In this document: positions 15,781-22,633 of the stretch, piece after piece | Numbering within the stretch: the stretch's first letter is position 1 | Layout: every line of letters starts with the position of its first letter | Origin: Chloroflexota bacterium | Lineage (GTDB): Bacteria > Chloroflexota > Limnocylindria > Limnocylindrales > CSP1-4 | DNA: 64,000 nucleotides | Direction of reading: 5' to 3' | Assembly (NCBI GenBank): GCA_015478725.1 | Contig: JADMIG010000010.1 | Span: 1 to 64,000 of the forward strand | Made by a program: the position numbers and the translations under genes | Notes under the pieces: model-generated | Database searches by the model: none | What the model was told of the DNA's origin: nothing | The model's input: the letters and a program-made list of their open reading frames with translations, nothing else

Positions 15781-16200
15781 GTGTCGATCGAGGAGAACAA
15801 GGCGTTGGTACGCCGGTTCATCGACGAGGTCTTCGTCGCGGGCTCCTTCGCAGCGGTCGATGAGCTCATGGTCGAGGACTTCATGCCCCACACGTGGGGA
15901 TCGATGGGCTCGGGCCGGCAGGCCCTCAAGGATGCGATCACCCGCGTCTCGACTGGACTGACGGACACGAGCATGACGATCGAGGACATGATCGCCGAGG
16001 ACGACCGGGTCGCCGTGCGGCTGACGTCCCGCGCGGTCCAGGTCGGCCCGTTCATGGGGCTGCCGCCGAGCGGCAAGGCGTACTCGATCGGCGAGATCCA
16101 CATCTTTCGCCTCCGGGACGGCAGGGTCAGCGAGCACTGGCACGAGGCCGACTTCCTCGGCATGCTTCGCCAGCTTGGCGCGTTGCCTGAGCACTCCTGA
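15781..16200 (+). CDS. SnoaL-like / ester cyclase family protein
   Basis: This 139-residue protein has the NTF2/SnoaL-like pattern: ENKALVRRFIDEVFVAGSFAAVDELMVEDFMPH at the start, a middle TSRAVQVGPFMGLPPSGK beta region, and a closing GRVSEHWHEADFLGMLRQLGALP. Proteins of this group are annotated as ester cyclases or polyketide-cyclase-like, but most have no known substrate. GAGGAGG (15771-15777) lies three bases before the GTG start. It ends 24 nt before the convergent end of the cobalamin operon. Confidence 0.8.
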   Translation: MSIEENKALVRRFIDEVFVAGSFAAVDELMVEDFMPHTWGSMGSGRQALKDAITRVSTGLTDTSMTIEDMIAEDDRVAVRLTSRAVQVGPFMGLPPSGKAYSIGEIHIFRLRDGRVSEHWHEADFLGMLRQLGALPEHS

Positions 16201-16224
16201 CTGGCCGGGAGTCCGCCGCTCCCG

Positions 16225-16974
16225 TCAGAGCGCCTGACTCCCCCCGACGACCTCGAAGGTGAGGCGCGCCCGGAGCCGGGCGAGGGCGGCGAGGACCGGC
16301 GCGCCGGCGACGACCACGAGGATCCCGTTGCCGACCGCGCGGAACGCGTCGTACGCGAACGAGGTCACGAGGTAGAACCGGCCGAACCGGGCGATCGTCT
16401 CGCCGAGCGGGGCGCCGGGCACCCAGCCGAGGTCCGGTGATCCCGCGAAGAACGTCCAGTCCCAGACGTCCATGAGCGCACCGAAGGCGAAGCCGGTGAC
16501 CACCCCCACGGCGGCGAGGAGGACGAGGTCGCGACGGCTCGGCGCGGTCGTGAGGCGCCCGCCGACCACTCCCGCGGTGACGCCGACCCATCCCGCCGCG
16601 AACAGCTGGTACGGCAGCCACGGCCCGACGCCGCCGGTCGCGATCGCCGAGACGAGCATCGCGAGCGCGCCGGCCTCGAACCCGAAGGCCGGTCCGAACA
16701 CGTAGCCGGCACACAGGATGAGGAAGAAGATCGGGCTGAATCCGCCGATCCCGGACACGAGGGCGAGCCGGAGCGCCGCGTCGATCGCGGCGATCGCCGC
16801 CAGGAGCGCGAGCGCCCGCACATCGAGCCGGCGGGCGCCGAGCTCGATGAGCAAGAGCCCGCCGAGGGCCCCGAGCGCGACGGCGATCGCCGGGCTGTCC
16901 GACGGCATTCCGGCGCCGGCGAACGGCCAGAGGAAGAGGGCGAGGCCGCCGAGGGAGAGGATCACGAGCGTCAT
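16225..16974 (-). CDS. ECF transporter substrate-binding (S) component, probably for cobalamin
   Basis: This 249-residue integral membrane protein has about six hydrophobic segments. FSPIFFLILCAGYVFGPAFG and GPWLPYQLFAAGWVGVTAG are typical of the ECF S-component class that includes cobalamin transporters. It binds the vitamin and topples in the membrane during uptake. The start at 16974 overlaps the ATPase stop by 4 nt. It is the last gene of an operon led by a cobalamin riboswitch, which is the basis for predicting a B12 or corrinoid ligand. The extra-long frame upstream on this strand is a shadow of the ATPase gene. Confidence 0.85.
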   Translation of the reverse strand: MTLVILSLGGLALFLWPFAGAGMPSDSPAIAVALGALGGLLLIELGARRLDVRALALLAAIAAIDAALRLALVSGIGGFSPIFFLILCAGYVFGPAFGFEAGALAMLVSAIATGGVGPWLPYQLFAAGWVGVTAGVVGGRLTTAPSRRDLVLLAAVGVVTGFAFGALMDVWDWTFFAGSPDLGWVPGAPLGETIARFGRFYLVTSFAYDAFRAVGNGILVVVAGAPVLAALARLRARLTFEVVGGSQAL

Positions 16975-18581
16975 CGGCGGACGAGGAGGCCGTGGCCGGG
17001 GGCCACGTCGTCGCGGCCAAGGACGTCGCCGCGCTCGAGGGCGCCGAGGCGTTCGAGGACGTCGCGGACCGCGACGGGACCGCCCGGGTAGAGCTGGCCG
17101 ATCTGTGTCGTGTGGCGGCTCGGGGAGGAGAGGGAGCGGTCCGGCGGGCCGAGCTCCACGATGCGGCCGTCGGCGACCTCGACGACGCGGTCCGCGATCT
17201 CCGCGGCGAGATCGAGATCGTGGGTCGCCACGACCACCGAACCGCCGTCCGCCCGGAGTCGGGCGATGAGGCGGCCGATCGCGTCGCGGGCCGGCCGGTC
17301 CATCCCGCGCGTCGGCTCGTCGAGCAGGGCGAGCCGCGGCGAACCGGCGAGCACGGCCGCGATGGCGCCGCGCTGCCGCTCGCCGGCGCTCAGGTCGCGT
17401 GGGTAGCGCTCGGCGAGCCGGTCGAGGCCGAGGTCGGCGAGGATCGCCGTCGCCGGCTCGCGGCTCCCACTCCGCCTGAGCGTCAGCTCCACCTCGGCGC
17501 GGAGGGTCGGTCGATGGAGGAGGGACGTGGGGTCCTGGGGAACATACGCGGCGCGGCCCGCGGCTCGCTCGAGACGGCCGGCGAGCGGCGGGAGGAGACC
17601 GGCGAGTGTCCGCAGGATCGTCGTCTTGCCGCCCCCGTTCGGGCCGACGAGGACGACCACCTCGCCGCCGTGCCCGGCGAGATCGACCCGATCGAGGACG
17701 ACCGTTCCGCGCGGGCCGAGGCTCGCCGCCGTGAGCGTCCAGGCAACCGGTCCGCCGGACGTCGAACCTCCGGTCGGGGCCGGGTCGGCGAGCCGCGGCG
17801 CTCGCGCTCGGGCGGCCTCCACGGTGAGCGGCAGCGGCGTCCAGCCGAGCCGGAGTCCGAGCTCGACGATCGGCGGCGGTGATGCGATCCGCCCCGACCC
17901 AGCCGCCGCCGCGGCGGACACGTGCTCGACCCGGCCATGATCCACGAGGAGGACCCCGGACGCCGCCGGCAGAAGGCGCTCGAGACGGTGCTCGGCCACG
18001 ACGACGGCGAGACCGCCGGCCGCAAGCTCGATACAGGCCTCGACGACGGAGGCCGCCCCGGCCGCGTCGAGCTGCGAGGTGGGCTCGTCGAGGACGAGCA
18101 GTCCGGGTCGCGGGGCGAGGGCGGCGGCGAGGGCGACGCGCTGTCGCTCTCCGCCGGACAGCGTCGCGACCCGCCGGTCGCGGAGGTTGGGGATCGCAAG
18201 CCGCTCGAGCGACTCCTCCACCCGGGCGTGCATCTCGGGTGCTGCGACGCCGAGGTTCTCGAGGCTGAATGCGATCTCCCGCTCGACGGTTCCGTAGACG
18301 AACGACCGCTCCGGGTCCTGGAAGACGAAGCCGACGTGCGTCGCGAGGTGGCGTGTCGGGGTGACGATGACGTCGTGACCGGCCACCGTTGCCGTGCCGG
18401 CGATGCGGCCGCCGTGGAACTGCGGCACGAGTCCGTTGAGCAGGCGGAGGAGCGACGACTTGCCGCTTCCCGAGCCGCCGGCCACGATCGTCAGCCCGGC
18501 ACCGATCTCGACGGATACGGCATCGAGGGCCGGATCGACGCTCCCGGGATACCAGTAGCTCAGATCGTCGAGGCGGACCAT
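16971..18581 (-). CDS. ECF transporter ATPase with two fused ABC domains (A-A')
   Basis: This 536-residue protein fuses two ABC ATPase domains that in many ECF transporters are separate polypeptides. Domain 1: Walker A GGSGSGKSS, signature LSGGERQRV, Walker B LLVLDEPTSQLD. Domain 2: Walker A VGPNGGGKTT, signature LSAGERQRG, Walker B LALLDEPTRGMD. The start ATG at 18581 (MVRLDDLSYWYPG) gives a normal ABC N-terminus. It couples to the T component through EcfT motifs and overlaps both neighbouring genes. Confidence 0.92.
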   Translation of the reverse strand: MVRLDDLSYWYPGSVDPALDAVSVEIGAGLTIVAGGSGSGKSSLLRLLNGLVPQFHGGRIAGTATVAGHDVIVTPTRHLATHVGFVFQDPERSFVYGTVEREIAFSLENLGVAAPEMHARVEESLERLAIPNLRDRRVATLSGGERQRVALAAALAPRPGLLVLDEPTSQLDAAGAASVVEACIELAAGGLAVVVAEHRLERLLPAASGVLLVDHGRVEHVSAAAAAGSGRIASPPPIVELGLRLGWTPLPLTVEAARARAPRLADPAPTGGSTSGGPVAWTLTAASLGPRGTVVLDRVDLAGHGGEVVVLVGPNGGGKTTILRTLAGLLPPLAGRLERAAGRAAYVPQDPTSLLHRPTLRAEVELTLRRSGSREPATAILADLGLDRLAERYPRDLSAGERQRGAIAAVLAGSPRLALLDEPTRGMDRPARDAIGRLIARLRADGGSVVVATHDLDLAAEIADRVVEVADGRIVELGPPDRSLSSPSRHTTQIGQLYPGGPVAVRDVLERLGALERGDVLGRDDVAPGHGLLVRR

Positions 18582-19399
18582 CGTCGACCGATGAGCGGGG
18601 CCGCGAGGAGGAGGATGGCGCCGATGAGGACGGGCTCGACCGCGGGTGCGACGAGCGTGGGATACGGCCGCCAGTCGAGCGACGCGCCGGCGATCCGCCC
18701 GACGATGAAGCAACCGGCCGCCGCGATCGCCGCGACGACGACGAGCGCGTCGCCCCGGTTCCAGCGGCCCGGCGCGTAGCGCGTCCGCGGTCCGCTCCCG
18801 AATGCGCGCGACTCCATCGCCTCGGCGAGGCCGAGCGAATCCTCGATCGCACCGAGCATCGTCGGGACGAGGATCTCCGCCCATGACCGGGGGCCGCGAG
18901 GTCGCCAGCCGCGCATCGTCTCGGCGTCGCGGATGGCGACCGCGCTCCGCCCGATCGCCGGGGCGAGGTTGAGGGCGGACGCGACGACGAGGGCGCTCCG
19001 CTCGAGGCCACGGGGCAGGGCGTCGACGAGCTCGTGGGTCTCGAGGACGAGCGAGATCGGCGCCACCGCGAAGACCGCCCCGGCGATCCCGAGTCCGGCG
19101 GCGAGGCCGTACGCCGCCGCCTCCAGCGTGATCGGACCGCCGAGGAGGGGCCAGTCGACCGGCATCTCGACGAGGACATGGGTCCCGGTGTGGCTGAGCG
19201 CGAGGTTGAGACCGACGGCGAGGACGCCGATGACGACGACGACGGTGATGAGGGGTCGGAGCGACCGTGACGGCGGGACGAGGGCGAGCAGGACGTCGAC
19301 GCACACGAGCAGGAGCGTCGCGCGATAGACCGGGTCGTTCGTGGCGAGATCGACCGTGAGGGCAGCCGCGGACCAGACGACGACGACGCGCGCGTTCAT
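18560..19399 (-). CDS. ECF transporter transmembrane (T) component
   Basis: This 279-residue membrane protein bridges the ATPase and the S component. It has several hydrophobic helices and the two cytoplasmic coupling motifs of EcfT, RDAETMRGWRP and AEAMESRAFG. The ATG at 19399 overlaps the upstream secreted-protein gene by 4 nt; its 3' end overlaps the ATPase gene by 22 nt. Order in the operon is toroid, DUF4430-like, T, A-A', S. Confidence 0.9.
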   Translation of the reverse strand: MNARVVVVWSAAALTVDLATNDPVYRATLLLVCVDVLLALVPPSRSLRPLITVVVVIGVLAVGLNLALSHTGTHVLVEMPVDWPLLGGPITLEAAAYGLAAGLGIAGAVFAVAPISLVLETHELVDALPRGLERSALVVASALNLAPAIGRSAVAIRDAETMRGWRPRGPRSWAEILVPTMLGAIEDSLGLAEAMESRAFGSGPRTRYAPGRWNRGDALVVVAAIAAAGCFIVGRIAGASLDWRPYPTLVAPAVEPVLIGAILLLAAPLIGRRWSASTI

Positions 19400-20301
19400 C
19401 GACCGCTCGCCCCGCGGCGGCGTGCGAGCGCGATCCCGGCGACGACGAGGACCGTGAACGCCGCGACGGCGAGGGCGACTACGTCCCACGAGGGGCCATC
19501 GCCAGTCGCTCCGCTGCCGGCCCCGGACGATCCGGCGTCCAGCAGTGGCGCGCCCGCGATTCCCGCTCCGCTGTTCCCCGCGACTCCCGCCGAGTCGGTC
19601 GCTGCTCCGGGATCGCTCGCTGGCGACGTCGCGGGACCGGTCGCGGCGCCTGTCGTCGTCGCCGGGGTGACGGAAGCGGTCCGCGTCGGGCCCGCGACCC
19701 CGCCGGCCGCCGGGCGAGCGGTCGACGGGGCGACCGTCGCCGATGGCGCCGTGGTCGCGGGTGCCGATGTGAGCCGCGGCGGGGTCGGACCAGGCGTCGG
19801 GCCCGGCGTCGCGTCCGGACAGTGGCCGGGTGCGTCCGGCGGGGCGGCTGTCCCCGACTGCGGGTCATAGCGGAATCCCTCGGCGTCGCCATCGCGGAGA
19901 CGCAGGCTGCTCACCCCCAGGCTCGAGAGGCTCCACGACGCCCCGCTCCGAGCCACGAAGATGGCCCAGTAGGAGCCCCCTGTCCCGAAGCAGCTCGAGG
20001 GGTACGTGGCCGGCTCGCCATCGAGCTGGCAGACGGCCTGACCGAACCCGCCGAATCCCTCCGTCGCGTATCCGATGCCGCTCGAGGCGAGGGCGTCGAT
20101 CCCGGAGATCGCGTCGGTCGCGAAGCCGACGCAGGCGGTCACGATCGTCCCGTCGCCGTGCTCGACGACGATCGCGACCCGATGCGAAGCGCCGGCCGCG
20201 GCGCACGCCGGCGGTCCGGCGCCGACCGGTGCAACGACGCCGAGGCCCGCGACCGCGACCGCGACGAGGCAGCCGCCGAGCCGGCGTCCGAACCGGGTCA
20301 T
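19396..20301 (-). CDS. Secreted membrane-anchored DUF4430/transcobalamin-C-terminal-like protein
   Basis: This 301-residue protein has a signal peptide (MTRFGRRLGG then a hydrophobic core, about 1-35), a small beta-rich domain (about 39-150), a long Pro/Thr/Ala/Ser-rich linker and a C-terminal membrane segment (about 273-292) with an RRR stop. In the beta domain, SGIDALASSGI, YWAIFV and LRLRDGDAEGFRY match the transcobalamin C-terminal-like DUF4430 pattern. Four cysteines at 57, 91, 104 and 161 could form disulfides. Placement under a cobalamin riboswitch between the toroid gene and an ECF importer suggests surface corrinoid capture. The domain call is by pattern only. Confidence 0.75.
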   Translation of the reverse strand: MTRFGRRLGGCLVAVAVAGLGVVAPVGAGPPACAAAGASHRVAIVVEHGDGTIVTACVGFATDAISGIDALASSGIGYATEGFGGFGQAVCQLDGEPATYPSSCFGTGGSYWAIFVARSGASWSLSSLGVSSLRLRDGDAEGFRYDPQSGTAAPPDAPGHCPDATPGPTPGPTPPRLTSAPATTAPSATVAPSTARPAAGGVAGPTRTASVTPATTTGAATGPATSPASDPGAATDSAGVAGNSGAGIAGAPLLDAGSSGAGSGATGDGPSWDVVALAVAAFTVLVVAGIALARRRGASGR

Positions 20302-22325
20302 GCGCGGCGCGGTCGGCGGAGCGCGAGGATCGAGCCGAGGATGGCGGCGAGGATCGCGACGATCCACCCCGGTCCCGTGGTCGAGGTCGCCGGCGGCGCG
20401 ACCGTCGAGGTGGGCGGCGGAGTCGATCCGCCGGGCGGAGTCACGGCCCCGGGGCAGGCCCGTCCCGGGACCGCGAGGCCGGACGTCCAGCGGTCCGTGC
20501 CAGGGAACGGCACCCGCTCGAGAGCCATCGGGACCTGGCTCGTGGTGAACGCGTCCGGTGCGGTGTTGCCGGGGAAGACGAAGCCGCCGTTCGTCGCCTG
20601 GTGGCGGACGATGTCGTCGAGCAGGGTGTGACCGCCGATCGTCCAGCTTGGGGCGGTCGGCGACTCGCGGAGCGCCGTGAGCGCCTCGAGGACGAGTGCG
20701 TCCGAATCCGGGTCGCTCGTCGCGCCCGGTCCAGCCCGGTAGGGGAACCCGCCGTCCGCACCCTGCTGGCGGTGGAGCCAGGCGAGTCCGGCCGCGACCC
20801 GACTGCGGTCGCCGACGGCGGCGAGCGCCATGAGCGCGATCGCCGTCGAATTCGTGTCACCGGCCGTCCCGTTGGCGACGGCCTGGTAGTTCCAGCTTCC
20901 GTCGGTGCCCTGGAGACCGTTCAGGTGGGCGACGGCGGCGGCCGGCACCGGTCGGCCGGTCCCGGTGAGGGTGAGGATCGCGAGCGACTGGCCGAATGTC
21001 GAACCGTCGCCGTACCTGCCGGTCGCCGGATCGTAGAAGCCGTCGAGTCGGCCGAAGAGGTCGCGACCACCGAACGTGCCCGGGTTCCAGCGTCCGGCCA
21101 CGACGGCGAGGATGAGCTTCGCTGTGGATCCCGCGTCCGCCGTGACGTGGTCGACAGCCGAGGCGAGGTAGCTGTACGACGACCGTCCGCCGCATGTCCG
21201 AACAGTCGACGGGTCGTAGCCGGCGGCCGCCGCTCCGAGGAGGAGATCCTCCGTCGCGCCGGTCGAGCCGTCCAGCGAACCGTCACTCTTCAGCGCGCCC
21301 TCGAGATAGCGGAGCGCCGCTGTCGCGCGACTGCTGTACGTGGTGAGGCCCGCGCCGGCGGCGAAATGGCCCACCACGGGCAGCGGCGCCTGGGCGAGGC
21401 CCTGCGGCACCTCGCTCGTGGTGAACGTATCCGGGGCGGTCTTGCCGGGATAGTGGAAGCCGCCGCTCGCGGCGTCCTGGAAACGCAGGAGGTCGCCATA
21501 CGGCGTGGCCGTCCCGACGGTCCAGGCCGGGCCGGCCGCGTCGGCTCCGAGCGCGGCGAGGGCCTCGAGGACGAGGGCGTCGGAGTCCGGATCGCTCACG
21601 GCACCGGCCCCACCCTGGTAGGGAAAGCCGCCGTCCGGCTGCTGGACGCTGTGGAGGTAGCCCGTGGCGGCGGTGAGGGGGGCAGAGGTCGCCACGCGAC
21701 CACCGGCCACGAGGGCCATGATCGCCACGGCGGTCGAATTCGAGTCGCCGCCGAGCGGGGCGTCCCTGAAGCCGGTGTAGTTCCAGCTGCCGTCGCCATC
21801 CTGGGCCGCGACGAGCGCATCCAGCGCTCGGGTCGGGAGCGGCACGTCCGGCGCCGCCGCGCCCGCGAGGGCGAGGATCGCGAGTGCCTGGGTGAACGTC
21901 GACCCGTCGCCGAAGTGGCCGCTCGTGGCGTCGTATGCCGCGCCGAGGCGGGCGACGAGGTCGAGGCCGCCGAAGGTCCGCGGGTCGCGTCCGCCGGCGA
22001 TGAGGGCGAGGATGAGCTTGGCCGTCCCGCCGGCGTCGGCCGTGGCGGCGGGGAGCCTGGTCGCGAGGTAGTCGAACGGCGTCTTCCCAGCGGTCGACGT
22101 GAGGGTCGCCGGATCGTAGCCGCTGGCGGCCGCGCCGAGGACGAGGTCCTCCGTCTCGCCGATCGAACCGTCGAGAGAGCCGTCGGCCGCCTGGTGGGCC
22201 GCGAGGTAGCTGACGGCCCGCGATCCGGGGTCGACCTGGGCCCGGGTGGCCGGGGCGAAGACGAAGACGGCGAGGAGAGCGGAAGTGGCCAGTATCGCGC
22301 TGGCCCTGCCCGTTCGGGCACGCAT
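20298..22325 (-). CDS. Secreted membrane-anchored double alpha/alpha-toroid protein, intrinsic-factor/transcobalamin-like
   Basis: This 675-residue protein has a signal peptide (1-30), two tandem toroid halves (about 31-335 and 340-620), a Pro/Thr linker and a C-terminal membrane anchor (GWIVAILAAILGSILALRR). Each half repeats the same landmarks: DGSLDGS.GxTEDLxLGAAAxGYDP, a TAKLILA segment, DGSTFxQxLAIL, DGSWNY, DGGFPY and DPDSDALVLEAL. The repeats resemble prenyltransferase/squalene-cyclase-type and transcobalamin alpha domains. No terpene-cyclase DxDD motif is evident, which argues against a cyclase. GGAGG precedes the ATG at 22325. It is the first gene after the cobalamin riboswitch, so corrinoid binding outside the cell is the best inference. 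Confidence 0.78.
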   Translation of the reverse strand: MRARTGRASAILATSALLAVFVFAPATRAQVDPGSRAVSYLAAHQAADGSLDGSIGETEDLVLGAAASGYDPATLTSTAGKTPFDYLATRLPAATADAGGTAKLILALIAGGRDPRTFGGLDLVARLGAAYDATSGHFGDGSTFTQALAILALAGAAAPDVPLPTRALDALVAAQDGDGSWNYTGFRDAPLGGDSNSTAVAIMALVAGGRVATSAPLTAATGYLHSVQQPDGGFPYQGGAGAVSDPDSDALVLEALAALGADAAGPAWTVGTATPYGDLLRFQDAASGGFHYPGKTAPDTFTTSEVPQGLAQAPLPVVGHFAAGAGLTTYSSRATAALRYLEGALKSDGSLDGSTGATEDLLLGAAAAGYDPSTVRTCGGRSSYSYLASAVDHVTADAGSTAKLILAVVAGRWNPGTFGGRDLFGRLDGFYDPATGRYGDGSTFGQSLAILTLTGTGRPVPAAAVAHLNGLQGTDGSWNYQAVANGTAGDTNSTAIALMALAAVGDRSRVAAGLAWLHRQQGADGGFPYRAGPGATSDPDSDALVLEALTALRESPTAPSWTIGGHTLLDDIVRHQATNGGFVFPGNTAPDAFTTSQVPMALERVPFPGTDRWTSGLAVPGRACPGAVTPPGGSTPPPTSTVAPPATSTTGPGWIVAILAAILGSILALRRPRRA

Positions 22326-22424
22326 GAGCGGTCCTCCAGCGGCGGTGCGATCCACCTGCCGATGGGGGGCCCTGCCACGGGAGCCTCCCTTCGCCGATCC
22401 GCGCAGGCGGGGGGAATCAGGCCG

Positions 22425-22590
22425 CCATGGACCGGGTCTCCTGACTCGCGGATCGACGCTTCGGGCCGCCTTCCCGGGTGGATGAGACCCAGTGGCAGAT
22501 GGCCGGTCGCTCCCCGCTCACAGTTGCGCGACAGTGCCGGATTCGCACCGGCTTCCCCGTCTCCGAGCGGCTCTTCGGTTGTCCGCGGAT
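22425..22590 (-). ncRNA. Cobalamin (adenosylcobalamin-type) riboswitch
   Basis: On the minus strand the conserved core GGTGCGAATCCGGCACTGTC (22549 to 22530) is followed directly by GCGCAACTGTGAGCGG. The B12 box AGTCAGGAGACCCGG lies further down (22446 to 22432). These are the diagnostic cobalamin riboswitch elements in the right order. The aptamer ends about 100 nt before the toroid gene start, so it should control the five-gene operon down to 16225, with repression when cobalamin is plentiful. I could not fix the exact ends or choose between transcriptional and translational control. Confidence 0.95.
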
Positions 22591-22633
22591 GATAGTCCGC
22601 GGCGAGGCGCGGTGTTGTGCGCCGACGGGACGC

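Noticed and set aside
20298-22325. Terpene cyclase or squalene-hopene cyclase
   Set aside because: It has the toroid-type repeats but a secretion signal, a C-terminal anchor, no evident DxDD motif and a cobalamin riboswitch upstream.
19830-22592. Plus-strand open frame of 920 codons opposite the cobalamin operon
   Set aside because: The translation is Arg/Gly/Glu-rich low complexity with no domain, and it is antisense to two well-supported secreted proteins and a riboswitch. It is a GC-rich shadow.
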